From Melastoma dodecandrum (taxonomy: Eukaryota > Streptophyta > Magnoliopsida > Myrtales > Melastomataceae), in NCBI GenBank assembly GCA_029817715.1, contig JARUPY010000545.1, forward strand, positions 1-64,000: DNA of 64,000 nucleotides, in the 5' to 3' direction. The notes under the pieces were generated by a model, which had not been told where the DNA came from, did not search any database, and was given only the letters and a program-made list of their open reading frames with translations. The position numbers and the translations under genes were made by a program. Each line of letters begins with the position of its first letter. Position 1 is the stretch's first letter. Below, in pieces: positions 24,746 through 37,370 of this stretch.

Positions 24746-25711
24746 TGACGTGTATTGTTGTTTCTTGACTAACTTTAATTGCTTTCCTTTTATTGTAAAG
24801 GCTTAATGAATCGAATTGAAGTGTGTACAAATAAGCATAGTTTGTTACTATATAAAGCGTATTGTAGCTATATAAGTGGAGGGAGGTACACGCGGAGGAG
24901 CATCATCTTCGACTCGGACGACTACCCGATGGCAAAGATGTCAACAACAAGTCCAATGATGCCGATCCTATGCAGAGGCGTCAGGGGATAAGTATCCCCA
25001 AGCAGGACAGCCAACGAAGATCGGGAAAATGGAAAATGTAAGGTAGGAAACTATGGACTGGATAATCAAAGCTATGGCGGTGATCTGCACAGCATTGGCC
25101 ATTTGCAACCTGGAAACGTCCTACGGACTGAACTATAACAAGCTGGATTCGAACAGAGAATAAGTAGAGGAATATAATGCCCAGCGGAGTGCCTCGATGA
25201 TCCGGACGATGGGAAGTTAAGCGAGAAGAGAACAAGAGTCCACCGTTTTCTTTTTAACGCGATTAAAAAGGGTTGATAATTGAACAAGATCACAAGGGAT
25301 GAAAGTAGGACAGGTAGGATGAGGTTCACGCCTTTCGTGTTTTTAGTCATTCTTAGGCCCCGATTCCAAGGCAGAACATCAGGCATGTTTTGTTAGCCAC
25401 TCAATGGCGAGAGAAGCTACGGATAATGTTCTCTTTATTAAGATAGAGGCAACCATAGAACAGTATGTGGATACACGAATTCCCAGTTCCATCTTCTAAT
25501 CAAAAGGGAAGAGCCTCCAAAGGTTCAGAAGACGGGTGACACAAGCATCCAACTTTGACTACAATTCTTCCCACGACAATCTCCAGGCGCTCGCCTGCAC
25601 TTACTCATCCGCAAACCTGCAACCACGAGACAATTCATAAGGAAGCCAGAAATGAAATAGACTACGGTAAAGATTTGATGTCTCCGATGATGATAAGGCG
25701 GCTCGAGATGA
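24746..25711 (-). other. Intergenic, with a possible remnant of a membrane-protein gene
   Basis: No intact gene. On the minus strand 24890-25170 encodes hydrophobic pieces in shifting frames, such as RLQMANAVQITAIALIIQS and IGIIGLVVDIFAIG. Their order loosely recalls consecutive helices of SWEET sugar transporters. This is a weak resemblance by eye, with stops; it could be chance. The 300 bases next to 25712 should be the 3' flank of the peroxidase gene. Confidence 0.25.
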
Positions 25712-27623
<1,912 letters not shown>

Positions 27624-28190
27624 GATTGCAACAATAACCTACAAATCACACATCCAGGGTCAGGATCAGGATATACCAGGACGACGGATCGTGGAGGAAA
27701 ACGACACGTAGGCGATCCATCGCACGGGGAATCCAACGACACCTGGAAGGGAAACGGGAGGCGACGGGAGAAGGCTTGCTCTGCACTTGGTGGAGATTTG
27801 GAGTGTTATGGCGGCCACAAGCAGAGAGGGGAGGTGAGTGTTCAGATATAGAGGGGGGGGGGGGGGAAGGAGAGTGAGAGTCAGGGGGGAAGGCTGATCT
27901 TAACCGTCCGATCTCCCGTCAAATCGTGTGGTCAGCGTAGCCTTTACTTGACGGACGGATGAGATGGGGGGAACTAGGGTGACGTGTAGGGTGGTGATCG
28001 TACCTCAGCGGGTGGCAGGCAGGACTCCCCGATGAAATCCTCGGGGCCTAATAAAGGCTGGACTGAAATTTGATCATTTACCTGCGAAGAGATAAAAGTG
28101 GAATGACCTGATTGCCATCGGCTAACGTCAAATCAATTAGCCGATTAATGTCAGAAAAAGAAAAAGAGGAGGAATTGATTGCTCGGTCTA
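27624..28190 (-). promoter_or_regulatory. 5' UTR intron and promoter region of the ascorbate peroxidase gene
   Basis: On the minus strand a pyrimidine-rich acceptor (gatttgtag) lies 16 bases before the start codon, so the leader is probably spliced. Further upstream is a G x14 run at 27853-27866 within a purine-rich stretch. No TATA box or heat-shock element could be assigned with confidence. Confidence 0.45.
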
Positions 28191-28649
28191 TTTAGATGGA
28201 ATGAGATATATAATTAAATAAAGGAGGAATTGATGTTTCGGAGGTGTGAACGCTCGGAAGATTCTGTTCTTTTCCTTCACTGTATTTGGAAGAAAGAATT
28301 CTTACACGATCGTTTTCGCCATTTTTCCCTTTTCTTCTTTGTCCGTATTTTGTCTTTTTTCGTGCTTTCTGATCGCCCTTTTTAAGGTAATGATGAACAA
28401 CACCCTCCAACTCCCCTCTTCCGTTGTCTGTTCTAGAAGGAGGTGAGTGTCATTACACCTCCCCGGCCGGTCCAATCATCCCTCGTACGGGCCCAAACAA
28501 GGTTAGAGAGACGTGGACCATTTCCCAGGCGTTGGATCGGCGAGCGCTTCCTAATTTCGTTCGTCAGATGGGCCACGCTGGATGGGCCCGGCCCTCGTTG
28601 AATATATATAATGAAGAGTTAATGTGGCGGTACCAGTCTTCATATAGCG
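28191..28649. other. No gene recognised
   Basis: Short opposing ORFs only. The sequence has ordinary complexity and no visible repeat structure. It may be promoter-distal flank of the peroxidase gene. Confidence 0.35.
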
Positions 28650-29040
28650 CCTGACTTACTCCCTTGCATTCGCAACCCCATGTCCATTGCTTTGATTTCT
28701 CCACGTATCAACTCTTCCCTCCTCGAATCTTCCTTGTCCTCAAATAAGCACCGATTTGGACTTATTGGTGTCCAGAATCATGTAACATGAAGTCAGGAAA
28801 GCACCATAATAGTATTCCCATGTGGGTTCTTCCCCTTCCGTAGAATATTAGCATTACCCACAATGGCATCCAACTTTGTGGCAAGGTTGTTTGAACTCTG
28901 ATTACCTGTGCCAAACGCCGGTTAAGCTACAACACATGAAAGATCGGGTGAATAGCACAGGCAGGTGGGGGTTGCAGCTTGTAGGTGCAACTGACCGAGA
29001 TGTTCCGTGGAACTTGAAAAGGGCCATGATAAAGGACAAC
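28650..29040 (-). mobile_element. Ty3/gypsy integrase C-terminal end (left piece)
   Basis: On the minus strand this encodes a GPFQVPRNISVSCTYKLQPPPA stretch followed by IHPIFHV, the conserved tail of gypsy integrases before the chromodomain. Further on are remnants of the acidic LEDK-type ending. Stops are present. It continues the frame that reaches 31025 on the other side of the inserted LTR. Confidence 0.75.
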
Positions 29041-29400
29041 TGTTGAAGTGGTTTTAATGATGAGCATTGACCTTCTGCGAAATAAAACTCAACCCTCTAC
29101 ACGACATAAGCTATTTCTGATGAGAACCTTCAGTAAGGAAATATTTTTATAATTAATAATTAATTACGAAATTAAGTATGAATATTCCATGGGAATTAAC
29201 CAATATGATCAGGATAATTATCTAATCGAAATCAAATGATTTCGTTACCAACGAAATAAAGAGAATAATATATTTTCAATTGAAGGAAATAAATTATCTA
29301 TTTATGGAAGGTTCTGCATAATTGACTATGTGTCATACGAATGCATTCTTCCTTCTTAGTTCTTCTTTGGTTAACAAAAACGTGTTATTTGTCCAGATTC

Positions 29401-29522
29401 ATCAAGAGAAACAAATGAATATGATAAAATAAATCATGGAAGTTAATTTTAATTATTTCCATACATAGAAGGTTATAAATCATGGAAGTTAATTTTAATT
29501 ATTTCCATACATAGAAGGTTAT
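29401..29522 (+). repeat. Short direct duplication in the LTR
   Basis: A stretch of about 50 bases, ataaatcatggaagttaatt through catacatagaaggttat, occurs twice head to tail (about 29426-29472 and 29473-29522). It is not in the 20533 copy. Confidence 0.8.
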
Positions 29523-30364
29523 CATAATCTGTAACCTTCTGTAACGGTTATCATGGGGAGTTGATGAAATCAATTGATCTTGGTCAGATCTCATCCCCAA
29601 CGAATACCTACCAATGAAAGATGTCATTTGATTATTAAGGGAATTAATATCATTGATTTATTTGTTTTCCATCTAAGCGTAAAAGTTATATTAGTCAATT
29701 CTACCTTTTATACTTAGCGTTTTTGTAATGTGTATAAATAGGGGTACGGTTGTCATTGTAAATACACAGAAAATAACAAAAACACTGGACACAGTGATCA
29801 GACGTTGGAGCTTGTAATTTTTCGTTGGTTCGAGTTAAGTTAGTCATACACGAGGAACGTGAACTGCAGAAGGTTGTATAGTTGGTGAAGTCTTCTGGGA
29901 GAGTAACTCGGGGGCCACGAGGGACTCGGTTGGGAAACTGCAGAAGATGTTGGTGGGAAGCGTGTGGCTGGAGGCTGGCGTGGCCATCGTGCAGTGGGCC
30001 GGAGAGAAGGACAGAACCCTTGGAGCACAGAAGGTGAGGGACTAACCAGCTTCTGCGGTGTAACATTCTAAGTGTGTAGGAACATAGGACAGAGGTTGAT
30101 GTCAGCTTGCGTGGGGTTTTCCACGTACTTGCGTAAGGTTTGTTACGTGCTTGCGTGGAGTTCGCCACGTAGTCGCTATCTCGAGGAGATCGTGCAAGTT
30201 GTGTGGAGCCCCCGGAGGGAAAATCCATCCTTGGACAGTGGACGCTATCTGCTTGCGTAGGGTTCGCTACATACTCGCATGGGGTACGACACAAAGTCAT
30301 TGTCCTTGAGGGGATTACGCATTTGTTACTTTTGTTAGTCATATTAACGTGTATAACGAGTCAT

Positions 30365-30740
30365 TATAGTACATAACCTTACGGTCTGTGCTTTGAAAAT
30401 CAGTCGCTTGTAGTACAAAACCTTACGGTCTGTGTTGCGGAAGGTTGACATCTTTGGTACAGAACCTTACGGTCTGTGCTTTGAAAATCAGTCACCTGTA
30501 GTACAGAACCTTATGGTCTGTGCTGTAGAAGGTTGATATCTTTAGTACAGAACCTTACGGTCTGTGCTGTGAAACCAAGTCATTTCTGATACAGAATCTT
30601 CTGGTCTGTAGAGGGTTGACATACGGTACAGAACTTTTTGATCTGTGCTATACAATTCAGTCACTCTATTACAGAACCTTCGGGTCTATGCTTTGCCACT
30701 CAGTCTTCCGTGGTATAGAACATTCTGGTCTGTGCTATAA
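30365..30740 (+). repeat. Array of ~19-nt imperfect palindromes, second LTR
   Basis: Nine units of the gtacagaaccttacggtctg type, spaced 30-46 bases apart, at about 30368, 30413, 30459, 30501, 30546, 30590, 30626, 30670 and 30713. Positions and spacing differ from the array at 21897, while the hairpin arms are retained. Confidence 0.75.
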
Positions 30741-31024
30741 AAGGTATATTATTGATCACCTTCTGTAATTGTTATGAAGTTAAGTCTGAGTGAAAACCAT
30801 CCAAATTCTGGGTGAATAGTGGATGTAAGCAAGCTGCTGAACTACTATAAAAGTCTTGCGTGCATCAAACAAATCGCAATCACATTCGTACGTTGTGTCT
30901 TACAGAAACCTGTTTCTAAGGTACTATTTTACGGAAGCTTTATTCCGCTGCGAGGTTTGTCGAAAATGAGCTAAAAATCCTTAATTGGATTTTAACACTA
31001 ATTCGGCCCCCTCTTAGTGTAACA

Positions 31025-31370
31025 TACAGTGACCATATCAGAGGCTTCTTTGGTGATACGACTGAAGCTTCGATAAACCCAATTACCCACCTCGAATTTT
31101 TCCCTTATCCGCTTGGCCCTTCATTCGTTGGTGTGCTTTCATGAGATTATCTCTGAATAGTATAATTATATAGCTCCTTCCTTAAATTTTCCGATCAACT
31201 TCCAGCAAACAAGAACTGCTAGGGACATAGGGCAAGTGTAGAGGAGGAGGATACCTATACAATGCTTGGAAAGGTGTATTGAAAGGATCGAGACTTTGAG
31301 GAATTTTAAAAAAATAATATCATTTATACTTGGTCTCGCAACCCTTACAACGTTCATTACATATGCGATC
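31025..31370 (-). mobile_element. Ty3/gypsy integrase C-terminal region (right piece)
   Basis: On the minus strand the frames read TPFQALYRYPPPLHLPYVP, an insertion-rich middle, then MKAHQRMKGQADKGK and KLQSYHQRSL. These are successive conserved blocks of gypsy integrase ends (the PFE-YG-PP block, AQ-RMK-QADK and K-LQPYRQ-SL). The next block, GPFQV, is found at 29010, showing where the LTR inserted. Frameshifts and stops are present. Confidence 0.78.
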
Positions 31371-33776
31371 CTTATTCCGTTCTATTTACAACCTTCTATT
31401 CCGCGAACGTCTGAGTACTTCTAGGACCTGCAGGGGACTAGAACACGTTAGGACTTAGCCTAAGTATCGCACCCGTGCCACACAAGGGTCCTTATTCGCA
31501 TTGTCCCACGTAACGAGTACCACTTCGACCTACCGCACCACCGTACGTTCCCACATATTTCCACGAGTAGTTTAACCTTCTCGGCCTTCCTTTCCTCTTT
31601 CCTTAGGCTTTATCCATTCTATCTAAGGGCGATGATTCAGCCCTCCACCCTCCATTCGTAACGCACAAGGCAACTTGTCAACGTTGCTAATCTTCCCTTA
31701 TTCTTGTTCGTTTCAACCAAACGTGACTATTTTTAGTCTTAACCATTCGTTCCGAGGTCGACGAGCTTCGGTCCGACCTTCGCGAGGGCACATAAGTGGC
31801 AGCCCTCAACGGCGCGCCTCTTGTCTCGTTGTTCGTTTTCGCGTTAACTACTTTAGTTTAGCTCATTCCACCTGACCGCCCCCGAGCTTATACCCGTGCT
31901 TATCCGGCACGATGAAGGGCTTTACTATGCCATCAAACACCCTCATCCCATGCTCACTCAACCAACCCCATGGCCGAGTCTAATTCCGGGGCTTAGCCTT
32001 GCATTTTGCTCCCTTGAGCGTTTATTCGAGTTCAACCTCGTCGACATCATTTAACTCATGTTAACTTTATTTCCAAAACGAACCCCTTCACGTCGACCAC
32101 GTAGAGGTTTGGTTCTTAATTTGCATCAGATAGCGCAGCCCACTTATAGTTCATCACCTTGTATCCTCGGTTTGCCCGTTTTCCTCGAATACTCCTAATT
32201 AGTCTCCTTTAGGTGCGCACCATTCGTGTCACACCTTTCCACCTTAGTTCAGCCTCTCCATAGTCTCCAAGCCTTTCGTTTTAAGTTGGGGTGTACGCAT
32301 TTCGGCTCTCATCCGAATCTAATAGGTTGGCTCACTCTTAGCGTCCCGTTCGAATATAACGTGGAAGCACAAGGCATTCGCACTTCATTCGGTGTGCCCA
32401 TCGCCACCACTTAATCCAACCTTATTCAGCCCTCTTCCCCACTTCTAGACATTCCTTTTTATGTCAGGAATTACGGGATTCGACCCTTGTAACAACCCGA
32501 AAACGGGGCAACCGTGCATCGACGTCTTATATCCATGTAGCACTTATCGTAAGGGCATTCGCATTCGATTCGAGTGTGTCTATTCCAGTCGTTAGTTTCA
32601 GCCTTGTCTGGCCTCTTTTGATTGGGGTGTTTAGCCCCTTTTTAAGTCTCATAACGACTCAAGACGTGGCAGCTACCATCGACTCCCTTATGCACATCGT
32701 TTTTCGCATTCTTCACCGAATACAACTGATTCGGTCTCACCTCCCATCCACCCCCGAGCGTATCACTTCCGTGCCTCATGTCGCACATGGGACAGTCTTT
32801 CTAGGCTATGTTTTAGCCCCTAAACATTCACGCATTTCCAGCCCTTTGGTCGTTTTACCGTCCGAGATACTTGTCTCGCGGATTCCGCTATACGAGCGTT
32901 ATAACGGGTTCAACCTTGTGGGGCTTCATGTTGCCTCACCCTCCTTGGTTCCCCTCTCTTTCCAGCCTTGAAGGCCGTACAAATTCCGAGTTTCATGACT
33001 CGCGATTCTAGCCCTTGGCCGAGAACATACCGAGACACACGTCTCGTGGGTTCCGCTTTATGAGAGTGATAACGGGTCCGACCTCAAGGGGGCTCCACAT
33101 CTACCTCGCCCTCCTCGGTCGCCCTTAGATTCCAGCCTTGAAAGCCGCATAATTTCCGAGGTTCAAGCCTCGCGGTTCCAGCCCTTGGCCGAGTACATTC
33201 CGAGACACACGTCTCGCGGGTTCCGCTCTACGAGCGCGATAACAGGTCCGTTCTTGAGGGGGGACTTCACGATGCCTCACCCTCCTTAGATCCCTTTTCT
33301 TTTTAGCCCCTTGGCCGAGTTCCCCACCTTTCCGTGGTTACCTTTCTCCCATTTTTGTAACGCATTCCGTCCCAAGACGTTCCGGGACGCACAATCGTTT
33401 AATCGTACCAACCGGGTCTCGGACGGCCTCCCCCTCACATCGTGGTTCGGCTCCGCCCTTGACCCGCCCATTCTCATGTCTCTCGTCTCAAACACCTCAA
33501 GATCAGCCATCCACCCAACTAAAGTAAAGCGCAAGTGAATGGTTGGGTTATACCTCTCGTTACTTCTCAAGCCACGCGGTTTCACTCCCTCCGCCTTCGA
33601 GGGTCTCCGCACGCCAAGGCTGCCCATCCGGCCCTCGTTCCTTGGCTGAAACTGCACTGGACTCTCCTCATCCGAGCTTCATTCCCGCAATTTCTTCATC
33701 GATTACTAGAAAAGAAATTCATCAAATCAAATGACTAAGCCAAAATAAAACCTGCCTGTAGTCATTGGAACACTAC
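31371..33776. repeat. C-rich repeat-derived region, family unknown
   Basis: About 2.4 kb of moderately C/T-rich DNA with many tcg/cga words. ORFs are short (up to 131 codons) and without domains. A gtaacaacccgaaaa stretch at about 32492 resembles LTR starts seen in plant elements, but no partner LTR was found. Part of it is a tandem repeat (separate entry). Probably a degraded LTR element. Confidence 0.4.
32850..33280. repeat. Tandem repeat, period about 170 bp, 2.5 copies
   Basis: The phrase gtctcgcgg-ttccgct recurs at 32873, 33041 and 33211. In between come tataacgggt, cctcaccctcctt, ttccagcctt and agcccttggccgag in the same order. Each unit includes a small inverted motif, cgagacacacgtctcg. 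Divergence between units is roughly 15-20 percent by eye. Confidence 0.8.
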
Positions 33777-34233
33777 CTTCACACCTCTGAGAGGCATCAA
33801 GAGCCAATGCTTTAGCGTCATTTAGCTCTTGCATCTTCATTTCAGCTTCAGTTTTCAAAGTTTCAGTCTCCGTAGAAGATATGATAGCCTCCAACTCTTG
33901 TTTCTGCCTCTTAAGATCGGTTGCAAGTTTTGACTCTATTTCAGCTTTTCTGGCTTCCGTCTGAAGAAATAAAGTCAGATAGACGGTAGGGAGTTCAAAT
34001 ATCTAAACATGAATCACTCTAATGAAGATTGCTCGTCTCACCTCCAACAGTTCGGTTTTGTACTCCAAAAGCACCTTCTTGAGATCCTCGATTTCAGGGT
34101 TTAGTTTTGAAAGAAGCTCTTTTTCATCAGGTGTCAAGTGATCAATCAACTCTGTTCCCATTTCTGCTTCCTTTAAAGCCATGCTGCTCTTAAGTTGATC
34201 AATTTGTGTATGAACAGCCCCCAGTGATTTCTC
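33777..34233 (-). pseudogene. SMC3: Two-exon fragment of the cohesin subunit gene SMC3
   Basis: Exon 34233-34042 encodes QIDQLKSSMALKEAEMGTE followed by LIDHLTPDEKELLSKLNPEI. Exon 33960-33777 encodes an ESKLATDLKRQKQELEAII segment and ends near DASQRCE. Both have intact AG and GT borders and no stop. This is the coiled-coil part after the hinge; the plant SMC3 protein is about 1,200 residues, so only about a tenth is present. On both sides the sequence is repeat-derived and no other SMC3 exon was found. It is most simply a transposed or captured fragment rather than a gene. SMC3 itself forms the cohesin ring with SMC1. Confidence 0.8.
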
Positions 34234-34495
34234 CTATAAAAAGCGATGAACAACAAAAAGCCTATGCAAATGAGGCCAGCAAATGAAACAAAGCAAAGAA
34301 TAAAATGCTTCTGCCATGTAGCATGCTGTGATCCCCAAAGAAGTGATCACATTGATACCCAAAGAATAAACGTACTGAATTTACAGCGTTTAGTGTTGTA
34401 CATCCCGAAGTGAATGAATACAAATATAACAAGTAAACAACAATATCGGAATTCAATATAACGATACCGAGCTTACAGCGTTACACTTACAGACA

Positions 34496-35298
34496 TGACT
34501 CGAACGGGATAATAACAAGAAAGGCCTGGTGACGCTTCACGACGGTCGGGGGCGGACGAGAGACGGTCGAGGCAAACTCTTTTCGTGGAAATCACCTTGT
34601 GGTACGAAGGCGAAGACGGTTGTGGACACTAAGGGCCTGAGGCTCACCCTAGTGGTGGGTCGAAGGCGGGATTTGATCGTCAAGGGTCGGAGGCTCACCC
34701 TGACGGTGGAGTGAAGCGGGATTTTGGTGTCAAGGGCCGGAAGCTCACCTTGATGGTAGAAGGATGCCAAGGGCCGGAGGCTCACTCTAGTAAGGTAAAA
34801 ACAAAAAGATAAATGACGGAGTCTATGTTTGTGTTTGTCGTTGTTGTTGTGTGTAGAATCCAATTAGGATTTTTATAGATGTCTTCAATTAGGTGATTGA
34901 TACACCGGTAGTTGTTGATCTTCAATCACGTTCTCCACTTTATCAGATTATTTAGGTAGTTGTGAATGACTAATTAAATATTGAATCTGACTAAATATAT
35001 TTGAATATATTTAGCCACTGATTTGCTGAAAATATATTTTAGTATATTTTCACTTTAGATAATATTTATATTAAATCAAAGATCTCGAGAGCTCTTCAAA
35101 TCTTCTTGAGACTGATTGAAGATTTTATATAAAATATATATCTTCTCTTGTAACATGTAGATTTTCTCGAGAGGCTCTTCCAATCAAAGATTCAGACGTT
35201 CTTCTCGAGGACCTTTTCCTTTCTCGAGATACTAGTTAAAGATCTTTCTCGAGTGACACGCTCTTCTCGAGAAAGGCCGAAATTTCCATGTGTTAACA
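34496..35298 (-). mobile_element. LTR (about 800 bp), apparently solo, unknown family
   Basis: Read on the minus strand it starts TGTTAACACATGG and ends GAGTCA. A TATA-like ctataaaaatcc is near 34875, followed by an untranslated-looking stretch and a tandem array. No gag, pol or primer site adjoins either end. Flanking five bases (agaca, gaaga) do not match clearly. The limits rest on TG...CA and the promoter position, so they are tentative. It has no similarity by eye to the 1.9-kb LTR family. Confidence 0.5.
34636..34800 (-). repeat. Short tandem array (about 40-50 bp units)
   Basis: Four units sharing ggccggaggctcaccct plus a GC-rich spacer ending in gcgggattt. On the minus strand they encode repeated RVSLRPL-like words in a meaningless frame. 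Located in the presumed transcribed part of the LTR. Confidence 0.7.
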
Positions 35299-35506
35299 GA
35301 AGAGAACCAATTCCCTACAGTCTCCCTTTCCAATATTAGCAAATTGTCTCATGTGCCATGTAATGGAAGTGTCTAACCAATCCTATTTCCTTTAGCAGTT
35401 GGGTTGGACTATGTATAAACCATAACATTTTACTGGAGTGTTGCTAGAAAGCATCTTGAATAGTGTCAAATCTGGCATCTATACATGAGCCTAGAGATGG
35501 AGTAGC

Positions 35507-36300
35507 CTAAGAAGTCCAGTAGAGGGATAGCGAGGGAAAGAAACCCTGATCGTGATGTTTGTCTTCCTGGTAGACTAGGAAGAGTAAAAGAGGAGCAAAA
35601 GCGAGCCTCTTCTTGGTTGTGTAAAGGAAATTAGCCAAACCGTAAATGAACTTGGGGACTCTTTTCCCAGTATAACAGAACACGTATTTGCCCAACCACA
35701 CTAAGTAAAACTTTGCCACTTGATTAGTACCCCAAGCTTTGACCCTAGACTTCTTGTACAACTTTATGTGGACCTTTATGGAATTGATAATTTGCACCAT
35801 ATTCCTAAACTTACAGGCATCACCAGGAACTGAATGTAAACGCAAAGGAATACCTTCCATGAAGTAGTTGGTAAAAAATATTATATCCACTAAGGTAAAC
35901 AGTCAAAGGACCCCTAAGAAAAGTAGAAGCAATTCAAGGAATCGCTCCACGAAGGCAAGAAGGCTACCACAAATTCTGGGATCACACTTCTTGGTAGTAA
36001 CGAAGAGGTGTCTAAGTTAAGGATACCTAATGAGTCTAGTTTCATTTCGAGTTTCTTGATCCAGATATCAAACCACTTAGTAATAGCTGCTTTCTAAGCA
36101 AAAGGAAAACAAATGAAGCCGCTTTGTTTTTCCCAAGCAAAAGGGGAAGGAAAATTACCTCTACATAGTGGGATGCCCTGCTCAGTCGCCATGTTGATTG
36201 GTCGAACAGGGTTTGGGAAGAAATACAACGCAAGAACAAGGTCAAGAGTGAGGCCCTCACCCCTGGCATCAGAAATTTTCACCACGTCAATGGAACTAGA
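35507..36300 (-). pseudogene. Broken ORF of unknown, probably repeat-derived protein
   Basis: Three minus-strand pieces form one colinear coding remnant: 36285-36094 (a GEGLTLDLVLALYFFPNP stretch), then KAAITKWFDIWIKKLEMKLDS with stops around 35920-36080, then 35890-35507 (YFMEGIPLRLHSVPGDACKF and AWGTNQVAKFYLVWLGKYVF). About 270 codons in all, with at least three in-frame stops. The composition is protein-like and consistent across pieces, so it was once coding. I do not recognise the family; plant transposon accessory ORFs often look like this. Confidence 0.45.
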
Positions 36301-37370
36301 GCGTTGAGTATGTCATTGGAAGGTTAAGGCATCATACATGGTTGCAAGAGAAGAAGGGGTAATGAAAATAAAGGTATCTAAGAAGAAGACGAGAGAGTTA
36401 ACGAAGAAAGTGAAATACAACTTTGAGTTTTTTCAGGACTTACTCCCCCTTTTATTTCAAAATTACAAGAGGGAAAAGTAGTGGAGGCAAATGTTAAACC
36501 CAAGAAATTCTGGAACGGTCCAAGTGCCAAGGAAAGTCTACAAGCTATTTTAAATCAGACCTTGAGACAAGGTAAGTAAATTTATGATGAACTAACTCTA
36601 TGTGACACAAGTATATGATGTTTGACTTAAACAAGTTTATGGGCTAGGTCATAACATACCATAAACTGACGTGTGAAGTTCGTACCAGATATTTATAACG
36701 TTTTGCGATTCCTTCTTCGAATATAATGCAAGGAAAATATTGCATACACATATAAAAAAAAGGAGGTTAAAGCAAATTCTTTAGATCACCAACATTAGCT
36801 AGATTTTCAAGTGATAAAAAGTTTATATTTTTATTAAAAATATTAATAAAAATGAGAAAGTGGTAATGATTTATTAAAATTTAAATAGCACTTTGTACTA
36901 TTTTATTTAAATTAAATAGAAATTAAAACTATATTATTAGGGTAGAATGGAGCATGGAATAAAAACAAAAATATAAAAGATTTTGGGAGATTCCCTTGGA
37001 ATTTCCTGTCCTTATTTTAAAATTTTAAGAAACGCCTTACAGCTTGTCACATGATTAATCTTGTATTACTAAATTTGATTATCAAATTTTATATCGTTTT
37101 AACCGAATATATTCCTTGTTATCTGATGGTAAATCTGTATCTTCAAAAGATAGATTTCCAAAGCGAAGCGAGAAATAAATTCGCAACCTCGCTGATTTAT
37201 TAAGGGCACCATTCAGTTACCTCTTTCAAAACGATCACAAGCCAAACCAACCCAAGCAGAGAACCTCCGGCGATCCCTTTTCGTCCATTGGAATCCAATC
37301 GGATAAACCCTAATTCGAACCCCTTTGCCTCCTATCCCCCATTGAATCCTTTGATCTCGTCGGATTCGCT
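36301..37370 (+). promoter_or_regulatory. AT-rich flank and presumed promoter/5' UTR of the OEP61-type gene
   Basis: 36700-37160 is strongly AT-rich with no ORF. From about 37160 the sequence becomes mixed, and the 100 bases before the ATG are C-rich, as in plant leaders. No unambiguous TATA box was chosen. Confidence 0.4.

Larger units (their letters stand above)
29041..31024 (+). mobile_element. Second full-length LTR (1,984 bp) of the long-LTR copia family
   Basis: Starts TGTTGAAGTGG and ends TTAGTGTAACA, aligning end to end with the LTR at 20533-22466. A TATA-like tataaatagg is at about 29733. It interrupts a gypsy integrase whose two halves flank it exactly, so it inserted into that older element. 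There is no internal copia sequence, so it behaves as a solo LTR. The flanks (acaac and tacag) do not match, so the target duplication has been lost or the LTR formed by recombination between different insertions. Confidence 0.88.

Noticed and set aside
31030..31045. Primer-binding-site-like catatcagaggc after the second LTR
   Set aside because: It is part of the interrupted gypsy integrase (the RQ-SL block), not a copia leader.
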